The notes beneath the pieces are model-generated. The model saw only the letters and a program-made list of their open reading frames with translations, was not told the DNA's origin and did no database searches. Source: an uncultured Dehalococcoidia bacterium (GTDB taxonomy: Bacteria; Chloroflexota; Dehalococcoidia; Bin125). Taken from it: 64,000 nt of DNA. The stretch spans positions 372,001-436,000 of the forward strand of contig CATQGW010000005.1 of assembly GCA_958295515.1 (NCBI GenBank), read 5' to 3'. The stretch's first letter is position 1. Each line of letters starts with the position of its first letter. The position numbers and the translations under genes were made by a program. Shown here piece by piece: positions 8,804 through 17,591 of the stretch.

Positions 8804-9516
8804 GAACGCTGTGCGTCGACGAGTCGGGCGACGCCAATCTGGCGCGGATCGACCCGCATTATCCGATCTTTGTTCTCGGTGGCGTCATTCTTGAGGACGA
8901 CTATGCGCGAGCGCGCGCGGATGAGGCGATCACCGCCTTCAAGCGGGATATGTTCGGACGAACAGATTTCATTCTGCACACCGCAGAGATCGCGCGAAAC
9001 GCGGGGGTGTTTGCCGCACTCCTCGATCGCGACTTTCGCGATGAGTTCTATCGACAGCTCAACCTGTTGATGCGCAACCTCGATTTCAGCGTTGTCGCGT
9101 GCGCGATTCGCAAAGACCGCATTAGCCAAGGCTCCGCTTCAATCGTCCGCGATCCTTATTGCGACGCGCTTGAACGACTGATCGTGTCGTTCTGCCGCAT
9201 CATCGGGAACCATGGCAGCGGCGGACGAATTCGCGTGGAACGGCTCCAACCGGCTGTCGATCGCCGCGGCCTCAGGCGCTGGCGGACGCTACAGGAGGTC
9301 GGGGCAGCCGAGCTCAGCGGCCGTGCTATTCGGCGTCGCATCGCCTCCCTCTCATTCCACGACAAGTCGGAGCGGCTTGTCGGACTCGAGCTGGCTGATC
9401 TCGTGGTGACACCGATCGGTCGACACCTCGTCGGCCGCCCGGACCAGCCGGATTGGGAAATCGTGCGAGGCAAGCTGTATGGCGGCAGCGAAGATTCGAT
9501 CGAAGTGGTGCCTTAA
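8800..9516 (+). CDS. DUF3800 domain protein (first copy)
   Basis: 238 aa. It begins with the DUF3800 hallmark MRTLCVDESGDANL followed by IFVLGGVILEDDYARARA, and the C-terminus has ELADLVVTPIGRHL, matching the conserved late Asp-containing helix. DUF3800 proteins have an RNase H-like fold with acidic residues (here the D/E of VDESG and a late Asp) and are thought to be nucleases; they are frequent in accessory and mobile regions. Function unproven. The ATG overlaps the selenoprotein stop (ATGA), an unexpected coupling that may reflect insertion behind a housekeeping operon. A second, diverged DUF3800 gene lies at 16822. Confidence 0.75.
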   Translation: MRTLCVDESGDANLARIDPHYPIFVLGGVILEDDYARARADEAITAFKRDMFGRTDFILHTAEIARNAGVFAALLDRDFRDEFYRQLNLLMRNLDFSVVACAIRKDRISQGSASIVRDPYCDALERLIVSFCRIIGNHGSGGRIRVERLQPAVDRRGLRRWRTLQEVGAAELSGRAIRRRIASLSFHDKSERLVGLELADLVVTPIGRHLVGRPDQPDWEIVRGKLYGGSEDSIEVVP

Positions 9517-9523
9517 AGAGAGT

Positions 9524-9537
9524 GGGGGCCGGCCCCC
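9524..9537. terminator. 14-bp perfect palindrome after DUF3800 gene
   Basis: GGGGGCC/GGCCCCC is a perfect palindrome beginning 8 nt after the DUF3800 stop. It could act as a terminator stem, but there is no T-run and no loop, so confidence is limited. Confidence 0.3.
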
Positions 9538-9587
9538 GCTACGCAGAGACCAGCCCCCCGACCCCCTTGAGCCATTGACAGCGCCCG

Positions 9588-10150
9588 CCGGGGGCCTGGT
9601 GACGCCGTCGGCGGGACCGGCTTCCGCTACGCAGTTGCCGGCCCTCACTGCCAATAGTGCCCCCGCTGTGCTGGATTGTCAAGCAGCGCCTTACTCGGGG
9701 CCGACCAACTCCCGGCCGATTAGCAGCCGCCGGATCTCGCTGGTGCCTGCGCCGATCTCCAGCAGCTTCGCGTCGCGCACGTAGCGCGCGACGCGGCTCT
9801 CGCTCATCGCGAGAAGTTCCACGGCGGTGAGGAATCGGCGGTGACGATTATCCCTGAGCAAGGATGAAGGCCGGCGCCCGCAGTGGCAGAGGCCGGCCTT
9901 CGCGCCCCCAAACAGCCTTTGGCAACGCAACCGGGGGTCTGGCGACGCTGCCGGCGGGACCGGCTTCCGCTACGCAGTTGCCGGCCCTCACTGCCAATGG
10001 TGCCCCCGCCGTGCTGGATTGTCAAGCAGCGCCTTACTCCGGGCCGACCAACTCTCGGCCGATTAGCAGCCGCCGGATCTCGCTGGTGCCTGCGCCGATC
10101 TCCAGCAGCTTCGCGTCGCGCACGTAGCGCGCGACGCGGCTCTCGCTCAT
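9588..10150. repeat. Direct duplication of the acyl-CoA dehydrogenase 3' end (two 220-bp copies)
   Basis: Bases 9588-9807 and 9931-10150 are the same segment at an offset of 343 bp, with about 8 mismatches. Each copy contains the last 39 codons of the minus-strand acyl-CoA dehydrogenase gene plus about 100 bp beyond its stop. The right copy belongs to the intact gene; the left copy (gene part 9691-9807) is a relic. The rest of 9517-10033 holds no credible gene. Confidence 0.85.
9691..9807 (-). pseudogene. Fragment of acyl-CoA dehydrogenase C-terminus
   Basis: Encodes MSESRVARYVRDAKLLEIG and onward to the same LIGRELVGPE end as the intact gene downstream in the minus-strand sense. Only the final 39 codons are present; upstream (above 9807) the similarity stops abruptly. 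It is a remnant of the tandem duplication, not a gene. Confidence 0.8.
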
Positions 10151-11188
10151 GTAGCCGTAGCCGCCGTGAATCTGCACCGCTTTGTCGGCGACGCGGCTGG
10201 ACATCTCGGCGGAGTACAAGATTGCCGAGGCGGCCTCCTTGTTTGCCCGCTCGCCCTGCGCGGCCCGCTGCTCAACCACCGAGGCTGCGCGGTAGACCAG
10301 CCAGCGGGCGGCCTCGAGCTCCGTGTACATATCCGCCAGCATCGCCTGAATTAGCTGGAAGTCGCCGATTCGCTGTCCGAACTGCCGCCGCTCGCGGGCA
10401 TAGGCCACCGCCGCGTCCAGCGCCGCCTGCGCGATGCCCAGCGGCTCGCCGGCGAGGAACGCGCGCTCCACCGCCAACCCCTGCATCATCACCGCCGCGC
10501 CGCCGCCCTCGCGCCCCAGCACGTTGCCGACGGGCACCAGGCAGTCCTCCAGCAGCAGCTCCGCGGTCGGCGAGCCGCGATGCCCCACTTTGTCCAGCTT
10601 CTGCCCGACCGAGAAGCCGTCGAACGACGATTCGACGATGAACGCGGTGATTCCGCGCGAGCCGGCGTCGGGGTCGGTCTTGGCGTAGAGCACCAGCGTG
10701 TCCGCTTCCGAGCCGTTGGTGATGAACATCTTGGTGCCGTTGAGCCGATAGACATCGCCCTCGCGCGCCGCGGTCGTGCGAATTCCCACCGCGTCGGAGC
10801 CCGCTTCCGGCTCGGTCAGCGCCAGCGCCCCCACCTCCGCACCGCTGCAAAGGCCCGGGAGGTAACGCTCCTTCTGCGCTTCGCTGCCGTTGGTCGCGAT
10901 GTTGTTCGCGCACAGATTGGCGTGCGCGCCGTAGGACAACGCGACGGAGGCCGATGCCCGCGCCAACTCCTCGGTCGCGATCACTCCCGCCAGCAGGCCG
11001 GCGTCGGAGCCGCCGTAGCGCTCCTCAATCGTGACGCCCAGCAGTCCCAGCTCGCCGAGCATCGGCCAGAGATGGCCCGGCCATTCGTCCTCGCGATCCA
11101 TCCGGTCCGCGATCGGCTCGATCTCCGCCGCTGCAAAGTTGCGCACGGTGCGCCGGATCAGTTGTTGAGCTTCGCTGAGTTCAATCAC
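10034..11188 (-). CDS. Acyl-CoA dehydrogenase
   Basis: 384 aa, normal length. It shows the family signatures: GALALTEPEAGSDAVGI (flavin/substrate binding), YARERRQFGQRIGDFQLIQ, and the C-terminal signature KAVQIHGGYGYMSESRVAR followed by DAKLLEIGAGTSEIRR. The IGAGTSEI ending with an upstream Gly-Gly-Tyr-Gly is typical of short/branched-chain enzymes such as isovaleryl-CoA dehydrogenase, in which FAD oxidises the alpha-beta bond and passes electrons to ETF. The exact chain specificity cannot be set. GTG start overlapping the upstream J-domain gene stop by 4 nt (GTGA), so the two are translationally coupled. Confidence 0.92.
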   Translation of the reverse strand: MIELSEAQQLIRRTVRNFAAAEIEPIADRMDREDEWPGHLWPMLGELGLLGVTIEERYGGSDAGLLAGVIATEELARASASVALSYGAHANLCANNIATNGSEAQKERYLPGLCSGAEVGALALTEPEAGSDAVGIRTTAAREGDVYRLNGTKMFITNGSEADTLVLYAKTDPDAGSRGITAFIVESSFDGFSVGQKLDKVGHRGSPTAELLLEDCLVPVGNVLGREGGGAAVMMQGLAVERAFLAGEPLGIAQAALDAAVAYARERRQFGQRIGDFQLIQAMLADMYTELEAARWLVYRAASVVEQRAAQGERANKEAASAILYSAEMSSRVADKAVQIHGGYGYMSESRVARYVRDAKLLEIGAGTSEIRRLLIGRELVGPE

Positions 11189-12189
11189 GCTCGCCTCCTC
11201 GCTCGCGCTGCCCGCTCGCTGTCCGCTTCGGTGGACTCCACATCCGCGAGGTGCGCCGCGAGCGCGTCGCGCAACTCATCGGGGGTGGGGAATTTCGCGA
11301 GCGTGATCGGGTTCGTGCGGGTGCGCTTGCGCAGGTTGGCCTGGCGATACATCCGCTCGTTCATCGCGAAGGCGAAGGGGACGCCCGCGGCGTCCGCCTG
11401 CTGCATCGCGTGATCCAACAGCGGCGCGGCGAGCGCGACGCCGGGCGCTGCGACGACGACCGCAGCGTCGTACTGCACGCCGTTCAGGCTCACCGTCAGG
11501 ACGAACTCCTCGCTCGCCGGGGCAACCGCGCCGTTGCCTCGATAGCGCGCGCGGATTGCGTTCGCCGCGTCCTGCCAGCCGCGAGCGGCTATCGCTTCGC
11601 AGACATGCTCGAGCGGAGGACTCGCGGCGGAGGGCGCCTCGCGTTGCCGCTTGGGGCGACGCGGCCTCGCCCCGGCGGAGTCGGCTCGCTCGCCGCGTCC
11701 GGTTTGGCCGCGACGAGCGCCGCGAGGCTCGGCCGGTCTGGTCTGCGGCGGCGGCTTCGCGGCGCGGCGGGAATCCTCTGCCGCGCGTCGTGCGCGCGCT
11801 TCCGCTTCGCGCCACTCTTTTCTCCGCGCCGCCTGCTGACGACGGCGGCGCTCGGTGTCCGTCCGCCGCGCGCGCTCCATCTCCTCGCGGAACGCCTGAT
11901 GCGTCTCTGCGCGCTCGGCTCGCGTCTGCGGCCTGCGTTGCGGCTCCTGCGGCGGTGCTGCGCTCGGCTCCGGCATACGACGGACATCAAGCGGCACTCC
12001 ATCCGCGAGGAGATCGTGGGCGCGGTTGAGCTCCGCCATTCGTTGATCAGCCAGCGGGTCATCGGGGTTGCGGTCCGGATGAAAGCGCATCGCCAGCTCG
12101 CGGTAGCGCTTACGCACCGCCGCCGCGTCCGCCCCCGGCGCAACCCCCAGCAGATCCACCGCCTCCGCCGCACTCTTGGGAATCGCCAT
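11185..12189 (-). CDS. J-domain (DnaJ-like) protein with basic coiled linker
   Basis: 334 aa from the ATG at 12189; an upstream in-frame extension to 12291 lacks family character and would overlap the divergent lutC promoter. Residues about 8-60 form a J domain with the HPD motif at 37-39 (RFHPDRNPDDP), which would stimulate an Hsp70 ATPase. A highly charged Arg/Ala/Glu-rich region (about 75-205) looks like a helical or disordered linker and lacks the Gly/Phe and zinc-finger regions of DnaJ. The C-terminal ~120 residues form a small folded domain with LTVSLNGVQYDAAVVVAAPG that I do not recognise. Coupled to the acyl-CoA dehydrogenase gene. Confidence 0.8.
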   Translation of the reverse strand: MAIPKSAAEAVDLLGVAPGADAAAVRKRYRELAMRFHPDRNPDDPLADQRMAELNRAHDLLADGVPLDVRRMPEPSAAPPQEPQRRPQTRAERAETHQAFREEMERARRTDTERRRRQQAARRKEWREAEARARRAAEDSRRAAKPPPQTRPAEPRGARRGQTGRGERADSAGARPRRPKRQREAPSAASPPLEHVCEAIAARGWQDAANAIRARYRGNGAVAPASEEFVLTVSLNGVQYDAAVVVAAPGVALAAPLLDHAMQQADAAGVPFAFAMNERMYRQANLRKRTRTNPITLAKFPTPDELRDALAAHLADVESTEADSERAARARRRA

Positions 12190-12257
12190 ACCGATCCTCG
12201 CCCATGTGTTCGAGCATCGTACCTGACTGGTCGCCTGCTCGCGTGGCAAAGTCACTC

Positions 12258-12263
12258 TACGAT
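12258..12263 (+). promoter_or_regulatory. Candidate -10 box (TACGAT) of a leaderless promoter
   Basis: TACGAT ends 6 nt before the ATG at 12270, the same geometry as at 6289, 7163 and 17592. There is no Shine-Dalgarno sequence before this ATG. Confidence 0.45.
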
Positions 12264-12269
12264 GCTCAT

Positions 12270-12776
12270 ATGACCATCGTCCGATCACCACTGGTTACGG
12301 AGTTCGAGACGACGCTCGAAGCCGCGCAGGGCGAGATTGCTCGCTTCGACTCTTGGGCTGCCCTTGCCAGCTTTGCTTGCAGCCTCGACCTCAACCCGGT
12401 CGCGCGTTCGGGCCTCCCGCTCGACGACATCGAGACGCCGCGCAGCGTTGAGGCGATCGCTGACCGCCCTGTTGGGGTTACGCAGGCGGCGCTGGCGGTC
12501 GCGGAGACCGGCTCGCTGCTGCTCGTCGAGCCGGATCCGCTGGACCGATACGTCTCCTTGCTGACCCGACATCTGATCGTGGCGGTGCGTGAGGAGGACA
12601 TCGTGCCGACGCTGGCCGACGCCTTCGGTTGGCTGGCGGCTCAGCCCCGCGCCGCCGCCTACGCCACCTTCGTCACCGGGCCGTCGCGCACCGCCGACAT
12701 CGAGCGCTCGCTGACCATCGGGGTGCAGGGACCGTCGCGTTTGACGGCGGCGATTCTGACTGAGCGGCGGCCATGA
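12270..12776 (+). CDS. lutC: LutC-like LUD domain protein (lactate utilisation)
   Basis: 168 aa. It contains the LUD-domain features GVTQAALAVAETGSLLL, LLTRHLIVAVREEDIVPTL and the C-terminal GPSRTADIERSLTIGVQGP, which identify LutC/YkgG. LutC works with LutA and LutB in the iron-sulfur L-lactate dehydrogenase complex that oxidises lactate to pyruvate. It is shorter than typical LutC (over 200 aa), lacking part of the N-terminus. ATG chosen because it sits 6 nt after TACGAT; longer reading frames upstream have no support. Its stop overlaps the start of the LutB-LutA fusion (ATGA). Confidence 0.85.
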   Translation: MTIVRSPLVTEFETTLEAAQGEIARFDSWAALASFACSLDLNPVARSGLPLDDIETPRSVEAIADRPVGVTQAALAVAETGSLLLVEPDPLDRYVSLLTRHLIVAVREEDIVPTLADAFGWLAAQPRAAAYATFVTGPSRTADIERSLTIGVQGPSRLTAAILTERRP

Positions 12777-14899
12777 CCAGCTTTACGACTCGCTACCGCC
12801 GCGCCGCCGCCGACCCGCACCTGCGCGGCGGCCTGCTCGACTTTCAGCGCTCCTGGCGCGTCTCGCGCGACGGGCAGATGGCGCGGCTCGAAGAGCGCAG
12901 CGGCAAAAGCTTCGACCAGCTGCGCGGCGAGTTCGCCCAGACCAAGGACGACACGCTCGCACGCCTCGACGACTACATCGCCGAGTTCCGCGAACAGGCC
13001 GAGGCGGCCGGCGCAACCGTCGTTGAGGTCGAGACGGCGCAGGATGCGCTCGAATACATCACCGCTATCTGTCGCGCTCGCGGCATCGACCTCATCGTCA
13101 AAAGCAAATCGATGGTCTCCGAGGAGATCGAACTCAACCACCACCTCGAGGCCGCGAACATCCGCGCGATCGAGACCGACCTCGGCGAATGGCTGCTGCA
13201 ACTGGCCAGCGAGCGCCCCAGCCATCTCGTGATGCCCGCCATTCACCAGCGCCGCGAGCGTGTGGCGGCGCTGCTCGGCGAGGAGTTGGAGCAGGAATTC
13301 GATCCGGACGACATCCCGGCGATGGTGGCCAGCGCGCGCGGCGGTCTGCGCGAGCACTTCCTCAAGGCCGGCGCGGGGCTGACCGGGGCCAATGCGCTGA
13401 TCGCCGAGACCGGCAGCATCATGCTGGTGACCAACGAGGGCAACGCGCGGCTGGTCACCTCGCTGCCGAAGATTCACTTCGTCACGGCCGGGATCGAGAA
13501 GCTGATTCCGAGCTGGGCGGACGCGCAGCGCCAGCTGCAGCTGCTGCCGCGCTCCGCCACCGCGCAACACCTCAGCACCTACACGACCTGCATCACCGGC
13601 GCGCAGCCGGGCAAAGAGATGCACATCATCCTGCTCGACAACGGACGCCGCAGCATGGCCGCCGATCCGCAGATTGCCGACGCGCTGCGCTGCATCCGCT
13701 GCGGCGCCTGCGCCAACGTCTGCCCGCCCTACCAGGTCGTCGGCGGGCACGCCTTCGGGCATATCTACACGGGCGCAATCGGCCTCGTGAACACTCCCTT
13801 CCACCACGGTCCGGAGCACGCCGCCGGACCGCAAAGCCTTTGCGTCTCGTGCGGCGCGTGTGCGGAGGTCTGTCCCGTTGACATTCCGCTGCCCGAGCAA
13901 ATCCTGCAGCTGCGCAGCCGCAATGCGCATGCGCCGCTCTGGGAGCGTTTGGCGCTCCAATTCTGGGCGCGCCCGCGCTGGTTCCGACTGGGCGCGCGAC
14001 TGGGCGCGCTGGCCTCGCCGCTGCTGCGCAGGCTGCCGCTCCCGCCGCGCCACCGCTGGCGAACGCTGCCGCCGATCCCCGGGCGCACCGCTCGACAACG
14101 GATCGCCGCGCGCCGGCCGCAACCACCGATCGCCGCAACCGAGGCCGGCGAGCGCAATGTCTCGCTCTTCCTACAGTGCCTGACCGACACGCTGCTGCCG
14201 GAGGCTGCGGACGCCGCCGCGCGGCTGCTTGAGGCCGCGGGCGCGCGCGTCTACGTGCCGCCCAAACAGCACTGCTGCGGCCTGCCCGCCTTCGACGCCG
14301 GCGACTGGGAGACCGCACGCCGAATGGCGAAACAGACGATTACCGCGCTCGAAGAGCACCCCGGCCGCGACATCGTCACGCCCGCGGCGAGCTGCCAGAT
14401 TGCGATGCAGCGCCACTGGCCGCAGCTGTTGGCGGACGACCCGCCGTGGCGCGCCCGCGGCGAGGTCATCGCACGACGCAGCTACGATCTCGCCGAGTAT
14501 CTCGAAACCACCGCGCGGCTGCCTGACGGCGCGCTGGCCGGCCCGCCCAATGACGCCGACGACAGTTACGCCGTCCACCGCTTCTGCCAGGGCAGCAACG
14601 TCATGGGCTGGGACGCCCGCGTCGAGCGGCTCGTCGCGCGTCTGACCGGCGCGGAGCCCGAGCCGCTGCGGGAGGCCGCCACGTGCTGCGGCTTTGGCGG
14701 CCTCACCTCGATCACCGCTCCCGAAGTCGGCCAGGGCATCCTCGAGCGCAAGCTCGATTGCGTCGCCGAGACCGACGCCGAGACGCTCGTGACCAACAAT
14801 CCCGGCTGCGTGCTTCACCTCCGCGCCGGCGCGGAAGCGCGCCGCATGCCCCACCGCACCCAGCACTACGCCGAATATCTCGCCGCTCGGTTACCATAA
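12773..14899 (+). CDS. LutB-LutA fusion: iron-sulfur lactate oxidation protein
   Basis: 708 aa, combining two proteins that are normally separate. Residues 1-400 match LutB: an LUD domain (GANALIAETGSIMLVTNEGN) followed by two 4Fe-4S clusters with Cys at 307/310/313/317 and 357/360/363/367. Residues about 465-708 match LutA: two CCG domains, KQHCCGLPAFDAGD and ATCCGFGGLTSI, which bind further Fe-S or heterodisulfide-type clusters. A basic Pro/Arg linker joins them. Together with lutC upstream this would be a complete two-gene Lut system in the cytoplasm. The fusion order is B then A, the reverse of the lutABC operon order. Confidence 0.88.
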   Translation: MTSFTTRYRRAAADPHLRGGLLDFQRSWRVSRDGQMARLEERSGKSFDQLRGEFAQTKDDTLARLDDYIAEFREQAEAAGATVVEVETAQDALEYITAICRARGIDLIVKSKSMVSEEIELNHHLEAANIRAIETDLGEWLLQLASERPSHLVMPAIHQRRERVAALLGEELEQEFDPDDIPAMVASARGGLREHFLKAGAGLTGANALIAETGSIMLVTNEGNARLVTSLPKIHFVTAGIEKLIPSWADAQRQLQLLPRSATAQHLSTYTTCITGAQPGKEMHIILLDNGRRSMAADPQIADALRCIRCGACANVCPPYQVVGGHAFGHIYTGAIGLVNTPFHHGPEHAAGPQSLCVSCGACAEVCPVDIPLPEQILQLRSRNAHAPLWERLALQFWARPRWFRLGARLGALASPLLRRLPLPPRHRWRTLPPIPGRTARQRIAARRPQPPIAATEAGERNVSLFLQCLTDTLLPEAADAAARLLEAAGARVYVPPKQHCCGLPAFDAGDWETARRMAKQTITALEEHPGRDIVTPAASCQIAMQRHWPQLLADDPPWRARGEVIARRSYDLAEYLETTARLPDGALAGPPNDADDSYAVHRFCQGSNVMGWDARVERLVARLTGAEPEPLREAATCCGFGGLTSITAPEVGQGILERKLDCVAETDAETLVTNNPGCVLHLRAGAEARRMPHRTQHYAEYLAARLP

Positions 14900-14930
14900 G
14901 TCGGCCGTCCCGCAACAGGGAGTCCGACAG

Positions 14931-15770
14931 ATGGCCGATCAATTCGTCGCGCTCGATGTGGAAACCGCCAACCCGCACCCGGGCTCGATCTGCTCGGTCG
15001 GCTGCGCGCGCTTCGTGAACGGCGTAGTCGCTGATGAGCACTACAGCCTGATCAATCCCGATCAGTATTTCGCGGATCATCTGACCGATATCCACGGCAT
15101 CGTTGAAGACAATGTCGCAACCGCGCCCTTCTTCCCTGAGGCGCTCGGCGAGCTGAAGCGCTTCATCGGCGGCTTGCCGGTGCTGGCGCACACGCACTTC
15201 GACCGCACCGCCGTGCATCGCGCCTGCGACGACTGGCATGTCGAGCCGCCGCCGTGGGCCTGGTTCGATTCGGCTGAGGCCGCGCGCCGCACCTGGCGTC
15301 AGTTCGCACGCAAGGGCTACGGGCTGGCCAATCTGTCTGAGCACATCGGCTACCAATTTCAGCATCATCACGCGCTGGAAGACGCCAAGGCGGGCGGGCA
15401 GGTGGTGCTGGCCGCGATGCATGAGCGCGGCGTCGCCTCGTTCGCAGAGCTATGCGCCGACCTCGAGCTCACGCAGCGCTGCATCGCTCCGCCCGCGAGC
15501 GCCCCTCGCCCGTTCGACGGCGAGGTGGTCGTGTTCGCCGGACGCTGCATGGAGGAGAAGCGGGTGATGTGGGAGCGCGTCGCCGAATTGGGCGGCGAGT
15601 TTGCGCGAAACGTCACCAAGCGCACCACGCTCGTGGTCGCCGGCGCCAAACCCAGCACGGAGCAGCTGCGCCGGGCGGAACGCTACCGCGCGGCCGGACT
15701 CCCGCTACAGATCGTGCGGGAGTACGACTTCAACGTGATGTGTACCCCCGGGCGCAAGCCGCTGCTCTAA
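14931..15770 (+). CDS. DEDDh exonuclease (DnaQ-like) with C-terminal BRCT domain
   Basis: 279 aa. Residues 5-170 form a DnaQ-type 3'-5' exonuclease: VALDVETAN gives the D-x-E of Exo I (D9, E11), LAHTHFDRTAVHRAC the Exo II Asp, and HHALEDAKAG the Exo III His...Asp. Residues about 195-270 (GEVVVFAGRCMEEKRVMWERVAELGGEFARNV) are a BRCT fold as in DNA ligase, used to bind DNA ends or partners. This exonuclease-BRCT architecture occurs in stand-alone epsilon-like proteins probably involved in repair. GGGAG precedes the ATG. It sits 31 bp after the lut fusion and 13 bp before an amidohydrolase. Confidence 0.85.
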   Translation: MADQFVALDVETANPHPGSICSVGCARFVNGVVADEHYSLINPDQYFADHLTDIHGIVEDNVATAPFFPEALGELKRFIGGLPVLAHTHFDRTAVHRACDDWHVEPPPWAWFDSAEAARRTWRQFARKGYGLANLSEHIGYQFQHHHALEDAKAGGQVVLAAMHERGVASFAELCADLELTQRCIAPPASAPRPFDGEVVVFAGRCMEEKRVMWERVAELGGEFARNVTKRTTLVVAGAKPSTEQLRRAERYRAAGLPLQIVREYDFNVMCTPGRKPLL

Positions 15771-15783
15771 GGCCAAGGATCAC

Positions 15784-16701
15784 ATGCTGCCGCCGATCTT
15801 TGACGTCCACGTCCACCTCACCCGCAGCGTCGCGCAGGAGCGCGTCGTGTTCCCGCGCCCCGATTACCCGGATGACTGGCGCTGGGCGAACGAGGAACGG
15901 GTCAGCGCGCACCTGACCGACGAGCCGATCGAGGCGATCGTCGCCGTCAACTACATTGTGCTGCCCGATATGTTCGATCAGCGCCGCCGTCGCGATCCGC
16001 AGGCGTCCGAGCAGGAAATCTGGGACGATCTGCGCAGCCGCGCCCGCGACTTCAATAGCTGGATTCTCGAGCTGCATGGGCGCGAGCCGCGCGTGGTTCC
16101 GTTCGTCTGCTGCGACATCGGCACCTGGCGCGACACCGACTCGCTGATGGAGGAGCTCGAGCGCTGCATCGGACTCGGCGCAAAAGGCGTGAAGATGCAT
16201 CCCGGGCTGGGGCGCTATTTTCCCGCCGACCCGCGCATGTTTCCGCTCTACGCGCGGCTCGAAGAGGCGGGGCTGCCGATTCTCAGCGACACCGGCTCGC
16301 TGCGCGGCGGGCCGGGCGACGAGGTGTACGGCATGCCCGACCAGTTCATCCCCGTGTTCGAGCGCTTCCCGCGCCTCAGCTTCATCATGGCGCACATGCC
16401 CAGCGCCTATTGGGATCAGCGCCTGCGGATCGCGCGGGAGCATCCGCAGGTGCTGTTCGACACCGCAGGCGGCTTCAGCGAGCAGCAATTCCGCGCCCGC
16501 GACGGCTACCGCGCCTGCGCGCTGGAGGACGCGGCGCGGATCATCCGTCAGATTGGCGTTGAGCGCGTGCTCTTCGGTTCCGACGCCCCCGGCCACGACC
16601 AGCGCCCGCAAATCCACCAACTGCTCCGCGCCGGCCTCACGGACGCCGAGCTCGAACAAGTCCTCGCCGCCAACACCCGCGCGCTCCTCAGCCCTGTTTG
16701 A
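15784..16701 (+). CDS. Amidohydrolase family protein (metal-dependent, TIM barrel)
   Basis: 305 aa. The N-terminus has IFDVHVHLT, the first metal-ligand H-x-H of the amidohydrolase_2 family; GAKGVKMHPGLGRYFP and FIMAHMPSAYW supply the barrel-strand His residues, and RVLFGSDAPGHD the final catalytic Asp. Members hydrolyse or decarboxylate small cyclic or aromatic acids (for example ACMSD-like or 2-pyrone-4,6-dicarboxylate lactonase-like enzymes); the substrate here is not predictable. AAGGA lies before the ATG. It belongs to a plus-strand run with the exonuclease gene but has no clear functional link to it. Confidence 0.85.
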   Translation: MLPPIFDVHVHLTRSVAQERVVFPRPDYPDDWRWANEERVSAHLTDEPIEAIVAVNYIVLPDMFDQRRRRDPQASEQEIWDDLRSRARDFNSWILELHGREPRVVPFVCCDIGTWRDTDSLMEELERCIGLGAKGVKMHPGLGRYFPADPRMFPLYARLEEAGLPILSDTGSLRGGPGDEVYGMPDQFIPVFERFPRLSFIMAHMPSAYWDQRLRIAREHPQVLFDTAGGFSEQQFRARDGYRACALEDAARIIRQIGVERVLFGSDAPGHDQRPQIHQLLRAGLTDAELEQVLAANTRALLSPV

Positions 16702-16821
16702 CGCCCCGATCTTGACAGCCACCATCGCCTCAGGCACCATTGCGCCACGGGGGGCGAGCGCTTCTGGCCGCTTTGCCAGGGGCCCGGCTTCAGGCCCGCC
16801 TTCCGTCTCCCTTCACCACCC

Positions 16822-17574
16822 ATGCATCTCCTCTACGTTGACGAGGCCGGACCCGACAACCGTGAGTACTTCGTTGTCGGAGGCCTCACGATCCACGAGC
16901 AGGGCGTCCTCCCGATGGCGGACGCGCTGGAGCAGTTGGCGTCGCAGCTTCCCGATCGGGCGCGAGGCGCCGAATTCCATGCGGGACCGATGCGCAGAGG
17001 GGCGGGCGTCTGGCGCCGCATCACACCTCAACAGCGCGCTCAGCTCAGGCAGGCGCTCGTTGAGCTGCTGACTCAAGGCGCACCTGGTTCTCAGCACGCG
17101 CCGGTGCTGTTTGCCGTCGCCATGCACCGCGCCTCATTCCCCCACCACGACACCCACGAGCGGGCCTATGAGGAGTTCTTCGCTCGCCCCAACGGCTTAC
17201 TCGGCCGGCTCGCGAACGCTGGTGACCCACATCGCTGCGTCGCAATCGCCGACAAGAGCACGCTTGAAGCGACGCTCCAGCGACTGATGGCCGTGTGGCG
17301 AGCGCAAGGGGCGTCGACCGGAGCAGCAATCGGTCGAATGGCTGCATACGCCGAAGTTCCCCTGTTCGTCGACAGCCAGGCCAGCCGCCTCATCCAACTT
17401 GCCGACTTTGTGGCGCATTGGGTCTACCGCGCCTACGAGCAAGACGACACATCGGTCCTCGACCAGCTCCTGCCGGCATTCGACTCGGAAGGTGAGAGCA
17501 TCCACGGTCTCGTCCACTTGATTCACGACTACCGCACCTGTGTCTGTCCCGCCTGCATCTCGCGCCGGCGCTGA
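16822..17574 (+). CDS. DUF3800 domain protein (second copy)
   Basis: 250 aa. It starts MHLLYVDEAGPDNREYFVVGGL, the DUF3800 signature, and ends with QASRLIQLADFVAHWVYRAYEQ, where the conserved late Asp lies. A small Cys pair (CVCPAC) at the extreme C-terminus is unusual. It is only distantly similar to the DUF3800 gene at 8800, so a recent duplication is unlikely. An isolated TTGACA at 16712-16717 is a possible -35 box, without a convincing -10. No Shine-Dalgarno is visible. Probably an accessory cassette inserted between amidohydrolase and thiolase genes; nuclease function is inferred. Confidence 0.75.
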   Translation: MHLLYVDEAGPDNREYFVVGGLTIHEQGVLPMADALEQLASQLPDRARGAEFHAGPMRRGAGVWRRITPQQRAQLRQALVELLTQGAPGSQHAPVLFAVAMHRASFPHHDTHERAYEEFFARPNGLLGRLANAGDPHRCVAIADKSTLEATLQRLMAVWRAQGASTGAAIGRMAAYAEVPLFVDSQASRLIQLADFVAHWVYRAYEQDDTSVLDQLLPAFDSEGESIHGLVHLIHDYRTCVCPACISRRR

Positions 17575-17591
17575 CAGTTGAGCGCTGCCTC

